A stretch of 64,000 nucleotides of DNA from Trueperaceae bacterium (lineage in GTDB: Bacteria > Deinococcota > Deinococci > Deinococcales > Trueperaceae): assembly GCA_036381035.1 (NCBI GenBank), contig DASVDQ010000024.1:209501-273500 (forward strand), written 5' to 3'. This document shows, in pieces, positions 30,801 to 38,787 of the stretch. Positions within the stretch are counted from its first letter, which is position 1; each line of letters starts with the position of its first letter. The translations under genes and the position numbers were made by a program. Below the pieces are notes generated by a model. That model had not been told where the DNA came from and did no database searches. It saw nothing but the letters and a program-made list of their open reading frames with translations.

Positions 30801-30971
30801 GCCCGCCAGCGCCGCCAGCGGCGCGGTCGCGGCCACGCTCGCGCTCCGGCAGGGCAGCTCCGCCAGGAGCCGCGCCGCCGCGTGGCTCTTGCCGATGCCC
30901 GGCTCGCCCCAGAGGGCCACGGCCACGCCACGACGCCGGCGGAGGACGGGCTGCAGGAGCTGCCGCAGCAT
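27888..30971 (-). CDS. Large ATPase/TPR regulator with C-terminal BTAD domain
   Basis: 1027 aa. The N-terminus carries a STAND-type P-loop domain: Walker A GEPGIGKS near residue 19-26, Walker B FVLHVEDLHE, then sensor motifs (LLATSRTDP, DRSGGNPLFALEYLR). Long helical TPR-like repeats occupy about 320-770. From about 800 the sequence LEVLGPMRLRRADG starts an OmpR-like winged-helix, followed by a BTAD helical domain (DVEEFLATG..WRGELGEG..RRLDPYDAGTLRLHLRALAAAG). In most SARP/AfsR-type regulators the DNA-binding BTAD unit is N-terminal; here it is at the C-terminus. The ATG at 30971 lies 8 nt after TAACCT and has no Shine-Dalgarno. Target genes unknown; the zinc-ribbon and lipoprotein genes downstream are candidates. 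Confidence 0.82.
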   Translation of the reverse strand: MLRQLLQPVLRRRRGVAVALWGEPGIGKSHAAARLLAELPCRSASVAATAPLAALAGLLPRPGRLAGWASATLARLRAGAPVEPARALEAVAAALVASSPFVLHVEDLHEAGDERAGFLRELAATVRRTPGVGLLATSRTDPGAPFERVRAEPLSRHEVRDLLVAALGADPPAEAAAWIADRSGGNPLFALEYLRYLGRQGHLWSDGRSWHWRRPGPDAPPPTVEALIEHFLAGALVGDDIAAVAAARALLPAGADDELGALAAGLEPAAWRSADRELARRGVVANGAFVHPLYREAAARLVPAARRREVARRALAAPDLAPAHVAALVSDAELEAREAVDLLRRTAAAARAGGDDATAGRLLASASERATGEESGALALEAAGLLAGRDYPLMLALAERAARLLEDPTEALLLQAAGLSVRGDHGAMRRVLAGLPAEAKRGAAWLERQVRLLHQAGLREELISAWEASPHRDECGGGTVHFVGWAYLHAGRPRVAAALVDQWLARPTTDEEGAADLKELRASIAFYLGDHAAAETTFTELLERAAARGGVTPPNVANLLRNRAVARMQQARVAESLQDLQAALRVYEEVGHGLHYAGTLVMMSYAYQDMGAYERAEEVLTEALEVVQRAGDARFVNGVAAQLADLYLEWPGWAHPALALRYAAQAAETAPPEGLESVTAAYLLSRARTATGRAAEGLELAERALAMSRAAELAEAELASRFALGLALEALGRPAEAREAFETASARAARLGLPLHAHRYGLEVDRLAGDRESAARRESWFAERGLGHGVNLVRRYFPPPDEGAGARPQQGAASLRLEVLGPMRLRRADGTAPVRGARRRALLLALVEARLAGQTEAGRLALVEALYPHGDEPRAMASLKQLVSDLRRDLGASAIVTTAAGYALGDVATDVEEFLATGDTSLWRGELGEGADWQVRESVLRRLQVALAAAAEARLGSDPAEAARSAGLLRRLDPYDAGTLRLHLRALAAAGLRRTLAEEYERARSLFAEVGEALPAGPAELLEPATE

Positions 30972-30979
30972 GCGCCCGT

Positions 30980-30985
30980 AGGTTA
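30980..30985 (-). promoter_or_regulatory. Candidate -10 of the BTAD regulator gene
   Basis: The minus strand reads TAACCT, 8 nt before the chosen ATG. The frame upstream of the ATG is open but lacks a ribosome-binding site. Confidence 0.35.
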
Positions 30986-31117
30986 GCGCCGCGTGAGGAC
31001 GGCTCCCCGGCGACGCGGGGCGGCTTCCCGTTCCGGGTGGGGCTCCCGGCACCGTGAGGAGGCGCGTCCGACTCCCGCGGTGCTCCCCTCGCAGGCGGTT
31101 CCGTGAGGCTGGAGCTT

Positions 31118-31194
31118 TGGTGCGCCCGACAGGATTCGAACCTGTGACCTTGGGCTTAGGAGTCCCCTGCTCTGTCCAGCTGAGCTACGGGCGC
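31118..31194 (-). tRNA. tRNA-Arg(CCU) with irregular anticodon stem
   Basis: 77 nt with encoded CCA. Acceptor GCGCCCG/CGGGCGC and T arm ACAGG TTCGAAT CCTGT are perfect. The anticodon loop CTCCTAA gives CCU. The anticodon stem GGGGA/GCCCA, however, keeps only the three middle G-C pairs; the 27-43 and 31-39 positions are G-A and A-G. All other features look functional. Confidence 0.88.
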
Positions 31195-31225
31195 ACGCGA
31201 GGCCGCGGGCGGCCCCGTGGCCGCA

Positions 31226-31250
31226 GGGCCCGCCCCCGAGGAGCGGGCCC
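31226..31250 (-). other. GC hairpin in the tRNA-Arg(CCU) leader
   Basis: GGGCCCGC and GCGGGCCC pair perfectly (8 bp, 9-nt loop) between the candidate tRNA promoter and the tRNA. It also lies 12 bp past the stop of the secreted protease on the same strand, so it may serve as that gene's transcript end; no T-run follows. Confidence 0.4.
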
Positions 31251-31259
31251 ATAGTACCA
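31251..31259 (-). promoter_or_regulatory. Candidate promoter of tRNA-Arg(CCU)
   Basis: The minus strand reads TGG TACTAT (extended -10, five of six consensus bases), 56 bp before the tRNA 5' end. Confidence 0.45.
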
Positions 31260-31262
31260 GCG

Positions 31263-32465
31263 TCAGCGCGCCGAGAGCGAGTACCCAGCGACCCCGCTCG
31301 GGTAGGCGTAGATCACGTCGATGTACCAGGTGCCGGGCGTGGGCGCCGTCACCTGGTAGGTGCCGCCGTTGGCGGTGGTGATGTCGCGGTAGGCCCAGTC
31401 GCCGTCGTCCGCCCAGTCCTGGATCTCCGAGCCGTACTTGATGGCGAAGTCGACGTCGAAGTCGGCCGTGAGCTCGATCGTCAGGCTCGGCGTGCCCTCG
31501 GGGACGAACACGGTGTACGTGTGGTAGTTGATCGCCTCCTGGCCCTGACCGGAGATCGTGCCGGAGACGGTGCCGCCCAGCGGCACGGCGCCGACGATGC
31601 AGAAGTTGCAGACGCCGTCCGGCACGGAGGCTGGGGGCGGTTCGGCCACCGGCGTGGCGGGCGAGCCAGGGGCGGGCGGGACTCCGGCGTTCGCGTTGCC
31701 GACGGGCGCGCGGGCGACGTCGGGCACGTGCGGGCCGAGGAGGGCCCAGGCCAGGCTTATCGGCCTGACGTACGCCTGCTCCTCGACGTCGAGCTCCTCG
31801 TACTGGACCGTGCGTCCCGCGGTGGGGACGCCGATGAGGTAGCCGTTGACGTCGAAGGCGCCGCCGCCGGAGTTGCCGTGGGCGATCTTCGCGTCTGTCT
31901 TGATCCACTGCTTGCCGCCCGACTCGAAGTCCTCGCCCACCCAGCCGGACATCAGGCCGGCCGTGAACGTGATCGTCGAGCCCGAGATGCCGGGGTACCC
32001 CACGATCGTGATGCTGTCGCCGGGGATGAGCTGGTTCGAGTCGCCGACGAGCACGTAGGGGAACACGACGTCGTCGCCGATGGGCTCCTCGTCGTACCAC
32101 TCCACGATCTTCAGGACCGCGAGGTCGTAGGTGGGGTCGCCGGCCACGTACCGCGCCCAGAAGTAGTGCTCGGGCGGCTGGTCCGTGAACGCCGGGTCGG
32201 TGACGAGGATCGCGTGCCACTCGTAGTAGCGCCGCAGCGAGAGGTCGCCCACGACGTGGTAGTTGGTGAGGACGTAGCCGCTGGGGCTGATGATCGTCCC
32301 CGAGCCCGACCAGCCGACGGTGGTGCCGGCCTCCTCGTCGTACGGGATGATCTGGACGACGGCCTGCACGATGTTGAGCCTGACGTCGCGCGGCAGGCCC
32401 TGGGCGCCGGCCAGCGCGGCGCCGGCGAGCACCAGGGTGGCGATCAGTGCGCGTGGCATACGCAT
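31263..32465 (-). CDS. Secreted trypsin-like serine protease with C-terminal PPC domain
   Basis: 400 aa from an ATG with GGAGGTACC upstream; earlier in-frame sequence is shadow. A signal peptide ends near AGAQ (residue 22). The protease domain has His70 (TNYHVV), Asp114 (PTYDLAVLK) and Ser199 (HGNSGGGAF), the HtrA/trypsin arrangement. A Pro/Ala-rich linker (about 265-300) leads to a bacterial pre-peptidase C-terminal (PPC) beta domain running from GGTVSGTISG to the end; such domains are often cut off after secretion. No PDZ domain is present, unlike HtrA/DegP. Cys pair CNFC sits just before the PPC domain. Confidence 0.88.
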   Translation of the reverse strand: MRMPRALIATLVLAGAALAGAQGLPRDVRLNIVQAVVQIIPYDEEAGTTVGWSGSGTIISPSGYVLTNYHVVGDLSLRRYYEWHAILVTDPAFTDQPPEHYFWARYVAGDPTYDLAVLKIVEWYDEEPIGDDVVFPYVLVGDSNQLIPGDSITIVGYPGISGSTITFTAGLMSGWVGEDFESGGKQWIKTDAKIAHGNSGGGAFDVNGYLIGVPTAGRTVQYEELDVEEQAYVRPISLAWALLGPHVPDVARAPVGNANAGVPPAPGSPATPVAEPPPASVPDGVCNFCIVGAVPLGGTVSGTISGQGQEAINYHTYTVFVPEGTPSLTIELTADFDVDFAIKYGSEIQDWADDGDWAYRDITTANGGTYQVTAPTPGTWYIDVIYAYPSGVAGYSLSAR

Positions 32466-32569
32466 GGACGGTACCTCCGGGAGCCTGACCGAGTTCTGAC
32501 ACGCGGGACGCGCCGGAGGAACCACGCGCTGCTTTGTCCGGCGAGCTGGCTCTGGTCTGCGCACCGATA

Positions 32570-33931
32570 CTAGCGCGTCGGGGGCGATGGGGGCGAGCGC
32601 ACGCCCGCCGCGGCCACGTGCGCGGCGTACCTGTGGGCGCTGGCCTTGGGCGTCCGCCGCTGGGTGGCGAAGTCCACGTGGACCAGGCCGAAGCGGTAGG
32701 TGTAGCCGCGCGCCCACTCAAAGTTGTCGAGGAGGCTCCACGCGAAGTAGCCCCTGACGTCGACGCCGGCGGCCCGCGCCCTCTCGATCGCCGCCAGGTG
32801 GGCGGCGATGTACTCCCAGCGGCGCTCGTCCTCCAGGGCCTCCGCGCCGTCGAGCGACGCCGGCTCGGCGAGGCCGGCGCCGTTCTCGGTGACGTAGAGC
32901 GGCAGCCGCGACTCGCCCCAGACGCGCTTCAGCACGTCCTCGAGACCCTGCGGGTAGACCTCCCAGCCCATGTCGGTGTGGGGCCGCCCTCGCGCCGGCA
33001 CGCCGGCCACGTGGGGCCAGGGCGACCCGGGCGCGGGACGAACCAGCGCGCGCGTGTAGTAGTTGACGCCCAGGTAGTCGAGTCGGCCGGAGATCGCCGC
33101 CAGGTCGCCGTCGCGCGCGTGCGTGGCGGCCGAGCCGGGCTGCGCGGCGGCCTCGGCTGGGTAGGAGCCCGCGAGCAGGGGCTGGAGGAAGACCTGGTGG
33201 TTGGCCACGTCGTGCCGCCGCGCCGCCTCGCGGTGCTCCGGGTCGTCGGGGTCGGCGGGGTACGCGGGCGTGAAGTTCAGGACGATGCCGTGCTTCGACG
33301 CGGGCGCCGCGGCGCGGAGGCGCTCGAGCGCCAGACCGTGCCCCAGCAGCAGGTGGTGCACGGCGGCCTGGGCCCGCTCTGGGCTCGTCTCGCCCGGCGC
33401 GTGCTCGCCCAGCTGGTGCGCGAGGAACGCGCTGCACCACGGCTCGTTCAGGGTCGCGTACGCCTCGACCCTGTCGCCCAGGCGCTCCGCCACGGCCTGG
33501 GCGTAGTCGGCGAAGGCGTAGGCGGTGTCGCGGTTCGTCCAGCCGCCTCTCTCCTGCAGGACCTGCGGGAGGTCCCAGTGGTAGAGGGTCAGGAACGGCC
33601 GCAGGCCCCTGGTCAGGAGGCCGTCGACGAACCTGTCGTAGTGGTCGAGGCCCGGCTGGTTGACGCGGCCGCGCCCGCCGGGCACGACGCGGGGCCAGGC
33701 GACGGAGAAGCGGTAGGCGTTGAGGCCGAGAGCGACGAGGAGGTCGAGGTCCTCCTCCCAGCGGCGGTAGCCGTCGCAGGCCACCGCGGCGTTCGAGCCG
33801 TCGTCGATCTTGCCGGGCGTGGCGCAGAAGACGTCCCAGATCGACGGCGACCGGCCGTCCACGTCGGCGGCGCCCTCGACCTGGAAGGCCGAGCTGGCCG
33901 CGCCCCATGCGAAACCGCGATCGTCGTGCAA
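32570..33931 (-). CDS. GH1 beta-glucosidase
   Basis: 453-aa family-1 glycoside hydrolase of normal length. The N-terminus GFAWGAASSAFQVEGA is typical. The acid/base Glu163 lies in ATLNEPW and the nucleophile Glu349 in YVTENGAG; RFSVAWPRV and YFAWSLLDNFEW are also present. No signal peptide, so it acts in the cytoplasm on imported disaccharides or oligosaccharides, probably releasing glucose or related sugars from beta-glycosides. RBS GGAGGGGAAG. It closes a minus-strand operon with a sugar ABC transporter and a GH5-like enzyme. Confidence 0.94.
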   Translation of the reverse strand: MHDDRGFAWGAASSAFQVEGAADVDGRSPSIWDVFCATPGKIDDGSNAAVACDGYRRWEEDLDLLVALGLNAYRFSVAWPRVVPGGRGRVNQPGLDHYDRFVDGLLTRGLRPFLTLYHWDLPQVLQERGGWTNRDTAYAFADYAQAVAERLGDRVEAYATLNEPWCSAFLAHQLGEHAPGETSPERAQAAVHHLLLGHGLALERLRAAAPASKHGIVLNFTPAYPADPDDPEHREAARRHDVANHQVFLQPLLAGSYPAEAAAQPGSAATHARDGDLAAISGRLDYLGVNYYTRALVRPAPGSPWPHVAGVPARGRPHTDMGWEVYPQGLEDVLKRVWGESRLPLYVTENGAGLAEPASLDGAEALEDERRWEYIAAHLAAIERARAAGVDVRGYFAWSLLDNFEWARGYTYRFGLVHVDFATQRRTPKASAHRYAAHVAAAGVRSPPSPPTR

Positions 33932-33968
33932 CTCTTCCCCTCCTCGGGAGCCGGGAGCCCGCCGACGC

Positions 33969-35321
33969 TCACGCGCCGGCGAGGCGCTGAAGGTAGGTCT
34001 CGTAGAGGCGCAGGGCGTTGTCCGCCGGCGCCCGGTAGTACTCGTCTGCCGCCACGTCGAGCAGCCAGGTCCAGTCGACCTGCCTGGCGCGCGGCGCCCC
34101 GCCGGTGAACTCCTTGACCGCCGCGGCGTGGGGCTTGAGGGAGCCGTCGGGGCGCACGAGGCCGAAGTGCCGCTCGTGGCGGAACTGGTCGAGCGGGGGA
34201 GAGCCGTACAGGTCCTCGCTGTAGTCGGCGAAGCACCACAGCAGGGCTCCCGTGGCCCCGGACGCCACGAGCCTCGGCAGCACCGCGGCCACGTACCCGG
34301 CCAGGTCCTCCTCCGCGGCCATGAACTGCTCGCGCTCCTCGCCGCAGCAGGTCCAGCGCCACGTCTGCGAGGGCTCGCCGGGCGGCGCCGTGCACCCGCC
34401 CCACTCCTCGGCCAGCACGGGCTTGCCGCATAGCGCGGAGGTGAGGGCGCAGGCGAACGGCACGAGGTCGGGGTCGAGGGGATGGCGCGCCCAGGACAGG
34501 TACATCGGGTAGGCGTGCATGACGGCCACGTCCGCCTCGGCGAAGACCTCGTCGGCGCGCAGGCCGTTGTCCTCGAGGAGGCTGGCGACGTGGAGCCCGC
34601 ACGTGACGGGCCTGGCGGGGTCGAGGCGCCTGACGAGCGCGGCCATGTCGCGCACCCAGGCGCGCCCGGCGCCGGGGCGGGCCGGCCAGGCGAAGAGGTC
34701 GGGCTCGTTGCCGAGGCTCCACAACCGCGGCGCGGCGTGGCCCCTGAGGTCGGTGACGACCTCCGTGAGCAGCCTCTCCTGCGCCGCGCGCATCACGGGG
34801 TCGTCGTAGGGGTCGCGGTAGCCGGCGCTCACGGGCCCGCCGCCGCTGACGACCTGACGCGGCGGGCGCCCGCCGCTGCGCGCGCCCCGCTCCGGCGGCA
34901 CCAGCGCCCAGGGAGGCGCCCAGTTCGGTCCGCTCATGTGGCCGGTGAAGAACGTGACGACGAGCCCGAGGCCGTGCCTCTCGGCGGCGTCGCACACGCG
35001 CTCCAGGTGCGCCAGGCAGGCGCCGGAGACGGCGTCGGGGCGCGGCTGCCAGTCCTCCCACAGGAGGAAGACCCTGACCAGGCTCAGTCCCAGCGAGGCG
35101 ATCAGCGCGAGCTCGTCCTCGACCTCGGCGGCGTCGAAGTCGCGCCACCAACGCATCGCCTTGCGCCGCGGCCAGTAGTTCACGCCGAGCGCGAACGGTG
35201 CCCCGTCCGACGCGCCCGCCGCCCGCGGACCGCCGGCCGCGGACGCCCCGGGCGGCGCCGGCGGCGGGGCCGCGCCGTGCGGCCCCTGCGGCTCGCCGCC
35301 TCCCGGCGGACCCTCGCTCAC
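33969..35321 (-). CDS. GH5-like (cellulase/mannanase clan) glycoside hydrolase
   Basis: 450 aa beginning at a GTG that overlaps the permease stop (GTGA); the frame is open far upstream but only as a shadow of the permease. After a Pro/Gly/Ala-rich start of about 40 residues comes a (beta/alpha)8 catalytic domain: ALGVNYWPRRKAMRWW, VRVFLLWEDWQP, the acid/base Glu in LWSLGNEPDLF and the nucleophile Glu in VLAEEWGG. These match GH5/clan GH-A enzymes acting on beta-1,4-mannan or beta-glucan oligosaccharides. No signal peptide, so it should work inside the cell together with the GH1 enzyme encoded 37 bp downstream. Confidence 0.85.
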   Translation of the reverse strand: MSEGPPGGGEPQGPHGAAPPPAPPGASAAGGPRAAGASDGAPFALGVNYWPRRKAMRWWRDFDAAEVEDELALIASLGLSLVRVFLLWEDWQPRPDAVSGACLAHLERVCDAAERHGLGLVVTFFTGHMSGPNWAPPWALVPPERGARSGGRPPRQVVSGGGPVSAGYRDPYDDPVMRAAQERLLTEVVTDLRGHAAPRLWSLGNEPDLFAWPARPGAGRAWVRDMAALVRRLDPARPVTCGLHVASLLEDNGLRADEVFAEADVAVMHAYPMYLSWARHPLDPDLVPFACALTSALCGKPVLAEEWGGCTAPPGEPSQTWRWTCCGEEREQFMAAEEDLAGYVAAVLPRLVASGATGALLWCFADYSEDLYGSPPLDQFRHERHFGLVRPDGSLKPHAAAVKEFTGGAPRARQVDWTWLLDVAADEYYRAPADNALRLYETYLQRLAGA

Positions 35322-36421
35322 TTCTCCACGCCCGTGATCACGATGCCGCGCATGAAGAAGCGCTGCGAGAAGAAGAACAGCGCCACGGGCACGACCATGC
35401 CGAGCAGCGCGGTGGCCTGGATCAGGTGCGGCTGCTGGGAGTAGATGAAGTTGAACTGCTGGATCCCCACCGAGATCGGCTGGAGCTCGGGGCGCCCCAG
35501 CGTGTAGAGGAGAGGCTCGAAGTAGTCGTTCCAGGCGAAGACGATGTGGAAGAGCGCCACGGCGATGATCACCGGGTACGACTGCGGGACGATCACCGAA
35601 GTGAGCACCCTGAGCGGCCCGGCGCCGTCGATCTGCGCCGCCTCGTCGAGCTCCCTGGGGAGCTGCATGAAGTACTGCCTGAGCAGGAACACGTTGAAGG
35701 CGTTCGCGAAGAAGTGGGGCACGATCAGGGGCAGCCAGGTACCGGTCCAGCCGATCGCGTCGAAGAAGGCGTAGGTGGGCACGAGCAGCACCTGCTTCGG
35801 CAGGATGATCGTCGCGATCAGCACCATGAACAGCGCGCCCTTGAAGGGGAGCGGGAAGCGCGCGAAGGCGTAGGCGACCATCACGCACGAGACGAGCGTG
35901 CCGATCATGCCGGTGAACGCGATGAACGCGGTGTTGAACAGCAGGCGCGGGAAGGCGATGCCGTTCCACACCTCGGCGAAGTTGCCGGTGCGCGGCGCCC
36001 ACACGTAGACGGGCGTGAGCGTCCGCCACGAGCCCTCCCAGGTGACCTCGGCGCCGGTGGGGTCGTCCGGGTCGACGAAGACGCTCTCGCGGCGGCCGGG
36101 CCGCACGAGGGCGAGCTCCCTGACCCCGTCCTCGAGCGGCACGCGGTAAACGGGCACCTGCTTGCCGCCCACCTCGACGGTCTTCGGGTCGACGGGCAGC
36201 ACGGGGCCGGTGGCGCTGGCCACGATCTGGTCGCGGTCCTTGAACGACGTCACGACCATGTAGGCGAAGGGCATCAGGTAGGCGGTGAGCAGCATCGTGG
36301 CGAAGAGCGTCACCGTGGCCGTGAGGCCCATGCGCCTGAGGGCGCGGCGGTAGTGCGGGGCGGTGTTGGCGTAGGAGCCGGCCAGCGTCGGGTAGGCGCC
36401 GGCGCTCCGGGTGACGGCCAT
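35318..36421 (-). CDS. Sugar ABC transporter permease (MalG type)
   Basis: 367-aa inner-membrane permease. The EAA loop ELDEAAQIDGAGPLRVL, which docks the ATPase, lies near residue 265. The first TM (about 36-58) is separated from the rest by an extracytoplasmic insert of about 100 residues (KTVEVGGKQVPVYRVPLEDG...), as in some MalG/UgpE-type permeases. The ATG overlaps the previous permease's stop by one base. No ATPase gene is in the operon, so a shared MsmK/MalK-type ATPase elsewhere is expected. Confidence 0.92.
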   Translation of the reverse strand: MAVTRSAGAYPTLAGSYANTAPHYRRALRRMGLTATVTLFATMLLTAYLMPFAYMVVTSFKDRDQIVASATGPVLPVDPKTVEVGGKQVPVYRVPLEDGVRELALVRPGRRESVFVDPDDPTGAEVTWEGSWRTLTPVYVWAPRTGNFAEVWNGIAFPRLLFNTAFIAFTGMIGTLVSCVMVAYAFARFPLPFKGALFMVLIATIILPKQVLLVPTYAFFDAIGWTGTWLPLIVPHFFANAFNVFLLRQYFMQLPRELDEAAQIDGAGPLRVLTSVIVPQSYPVIIAVALFHIVFAWNDYFEPLLYTLGRPELQPISVGIQQFNFIYSQQPHLIQATALLGMVVPVALFFFSQRFFMRGIVITGVEK

Positions 36422-37359
36422 CAGCTCCGCTCCTCGGCCGCGTAGAAGACCCAGTACCTGGCGCTGTAGAACAGCAGGCCCGTGAAGGCCATCGTGATCG
36501 CGAAGAGCAGCCAGGCCAGCGCCGAGCCGTAGCCCATGTCGAAGAACACGAAGCTCGTCTTGTAGAAGTGGATGTTGAAGAACATCGTCGAGCTGCCCGG
36601 CCGGCCCGTGCCGTTCGAGAGGATGAACGGCACCTCGAAGTACCGCATCAGGCCGATCACGGCCAGGACGAGGTTGTAGAAGATCACCGGCGAGATCAGC
36701 GGGAGCGTGATGTGCCGGAAGCGCGCGAAGGGGCCGGCGCCGTCGACGAGCGCGGCCTCGTAGTACGCCGTCGGCACCGCCTGCATGCTCGCCAGGGTGA
36801 TGAGGAACGCGTTGCCGAGGCCCCACAGGCCGATGATCACGAGCGCGGGGTAGATCCAGTTGACGTCGTCGAGCCAGTTGGGGCCCGGCACGCCGACGAG
36901 CCTGAGCAGCCTGTTGAGCCAGCCGGTCTGCGCGTTGAGGACGCCCTGCCAGATGAAGATCGCCGAGACCACGGGCACGACGTAGGGCATGTAGAAGAGC
37001 GTGCGGAACAGCGGCTTGCCCGCCAGCCACTTGCTGTCGAGCAGCGAGGCCAGCAGCACGGGCAGGACGATGGCGATGGGCAGCGAGATCAGCGCGAACC
37101 TCAGCGTCACGCCCAGCGACACCTTCACGAGCGGGTCGACGAAGAGCTGGCGGTAGTTGTCCAGCCCCACGAAGGAGACGTCCTCGGGGGCGGTGAGCTT
37201 GAAGTCGGTGAACGAGAAGACGAGCGAGGCCAGGATCGGCAGGACCGTGAACGCCAGGAACCCGATCACCCACGGCGAGAGGAAGACCCACCCCCAGAGG
37301 CGCTGCTCGCGCGCCCGCGGCGAGAGCCTGCCGCGGGCCCGCGCGGGGTACGTGCTCAT
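36421..37359 (-). CDS. Sugar ABC transporter permease (MalF/UgpA type)
   Basis: 312-aa permease with six TM helices: WGWVFLSPWVIGFLAFTVLPI starts the first one, and the EAA loop appears as YYEAALVDGAGPFARFRHITLPL. ATG at 37359 is preferred because GGAGGG lies 10 nt upstream; an ATG 9 bp earlier would have the Shine-Dalgarno touching the start. It pairs with the MalG-type permease and follows the binding-protein gene after a strong hairpin. Confidence 0.92.
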   Translation of the reverse strand: MSTYPARARGRLSPRAREQRLWGWVFLSPWVIGFLAFTVLPILASLVFSFTDFKLTAPEDVSFVGLDNYRQLFVDPLVKVSLGVTLRFALISLPIAIVLPVLLASLLDSKWLAGKPLFRTLFYMPYVVPVVSAIFIWQGVLNAQTGWLNRLLRLVGVPGPNWLDDVNWIYPALVIIGLWGLGNAFLITLASMQAVPTAYYEAALVDGAGPFARFRHITLPLISPVIFYNLVLAVIGLMRYFEVPFILSNGTGRPGSSTMFFNIHFYKTSFVFFDMGYGSALAWLLFAITMAFTGLLFYSARYWVFYAAEERS

Positions 37360-37375
37360 GGTCGCCATCCCTCCT

Positions 37376-37417
37376 CGGCGGCCGGCCGCGAACCAGGGGG
37401 CCCGCGGCCGGCCGCCG
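37376..37417 (-). other. 15-bp intercistronic hairpin between binding-protein and permease genes
   Basis: CGGCGGCCGGCCGCG (37376-37390) and CGCGGCCGGCCGCCG (37403-37417) are exact reverse complements with a 12-nt loop. It starts 11 bp past the binding-protein stop and ends just before the Shine-Dalgarno of the permease. By analogy with malE-malF in E. coli such a structure can protect the upstream mRNA end and lower permease expression relative to binding protein. There is no T-run, so it is not a simple terminator. Confidence 0.7.
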
Positions 37418-37428
37418 GCGTCCCGCGG

Positions 37429-38766
37429 CTAGCGGACCTCGTCGAAGATGACCTGCAGGTCTGCCACGAGCTTATCTATCTCGGCGTCGACGTCCAGCCC
37501 CGGCTGGCTGTCGAGCAGGGACTTGAACTGGTCGAGCCTGTCGTTGGCCTTGTTGTGGTTCGGCATGGGGGTCTCGTGGCTCGGCACGTCGGCGTAGGCC
37601 ACGTGCGCCTGCGCGACCGACCAGTCGACGCCCTGCGGGAAGCGCTCGTCGAGGCCGGCGAAGAACGCCGCCTGGTCGCCGGGTCGCGTGGGCATGCCGC
37701 CGTAGACGGCGAGGAGGTCCAGCGACGCCTCGCCGGTCAGGTACTTGAGGACCTCGAACGCCTCCTCCGGGTGCTCCGTCTGCTTCATGATCCTGAAGGT
37801 GTCGGCGTGGAGCCTGGCCGTGACGGTGCCGTCGTACGAGGGCAGCGCCGCGATGTTCCACTCGGTGCCGGTGAGGCAGCAGGTGTACCAGAGGTGCGAC
37901 TGCGCCATGGCCACGTTGCCGGACTCGAACGCGTTGCCGGCCGCCAGCAGGTCGGAGCCGTCCTCGTCGGCCGACGGCATGAAGTGGTACGTCCAGATCG
38001 CGTCGTAGTACCAGCGCCAGCCCTCGCGCCAGTTCTCCGGCATCTGGGCGTTGCCCTGCTCGTCGACCATCAGGCCGGGGCCGAACAGCGTGACGTTCTG
38101 GCGCGCGGCGCCGGCGCCGGCCCACTGGTTCGTGAAGCCCCACTGCACGGTCTGCGAGGGGTCGAACTCCGGCTGGGTGGCGTCGTAGCCGTTGGCGTCG
38201 ACGGTGAGGCGCCTGGCCACCTCGGTCAGCGTGTCGACGTCCCACGGGACCTCCTGCCCGTCCAGGTGGTACGGCGCGCCGATCTCGCTGGGCGGGTACT
38301 CGAGCCCGGCCTCGTCGAACAGCGCCGGCCGGTAGTAGAGGAAGGCGGGGAAGCTCGCGAACGGTATGCCGATGAGCCCGTCGGCGGTGCGCTGGTTGTC
38401 CACGGCCGCCTCGGGGAACTGGCTCAGGTCGTAACCGTCCGCCTCGATCAGGGGCTCGAGGTCGAGGAAGTTCCCGGCGAAGGCGGCCGAGCCGGCGCCG
38501 CCCACAGGACCCACGATGTCGGGCGCCTCGCCGGTGGCGATGAGCGTCGATAGGGTGGTGACCGAGACCTCGTTCGTGACGTAGACGATCTCGAGCTGGA
38601 TGTCGTCGTGGGTGGCGTTGAAGCGTTCCACGATCGCGTCCTGCGCGGCCTTCTGCTCGGGCTGCGCGCCGGCGCCGAGGCCGACGAACCAGGTGATGGT
38701 CACCGGCTGGGCCAGGGCCGCCCCCGCCAGCAACGCCGTCAGTACTGCTGCCAGTCTCCTGCCCAT
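37429..38766 (-). CDS. Sugar ABC transporter substrate-binding protein
   Basis: 445-aa extracytoplasmic solute-binding protein of the MalE/UgpB (cluster 1) type. Signal peptide of about 19 residues (MGRRLAAVLTALLAGAALA). Motifs: VTITWFVGLG, FNATHDDIQLEIVYV, GEAPDIVGPVG, GIPFASFPAFLYYRPALFDEAGLEYPP and FEVLKYLTGEASLD. No lipobox Cys, so it is either released or held by its signal peptide. Ligand probably a beta-linked oligosaccharide given the GH1 and GH5-like genes downstream. RBS GGAAGGA. Confidence 0.93.
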   Translation of the reverse strand: MGRRLAAVLTALLAGAALAQPVTITWFVGLGAGAQPEQKAAQDAIVERFNATHDDIQLEIVYVTNEVSVTTLSTLIATGEAPDIVGPVGGAGSAAFAGNFLDLEPLIEADGYDLSQFPEAAVDNQRTADGLIGIPFASFPAFLYYRPALFDEAGLEYPPSEIGAPYHLDGQEVPWDVDTLTEVARRLTVDANGYDATQPEFDPSQTVQWGFTNQWAGAGAARQNVTLFGPGLMVDEQGNAQMPENWREGWRWYYDAIWTYHFMPSADEDGSDLLAAGNAFESGNVAMAQSHLWYTCCLTGTEWNIAALPSYDGTVTARLHADTFRIMKQTEHPEEAFEVLKYLTGEASLDLLAVYGGMPTRPGDQAAFFAGLDERFPQGVDWSVAQAHVAYADVPSHETPMPNHNKANDRLDQFKSLLDSQPGLDVDAEIDKLVADLQVIFDEVR

Positions 38767-38787
38767 CTCACACGTCCTTCCCGGCGG

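Noticed and set aside
35322..36029. 236-codon N-terminal extension of the GH5-like frame
   Set aside because: Arg/Leu/His-rich shadow of the permease; the GTG at 35321 overlapping the permease stop fits the operon.
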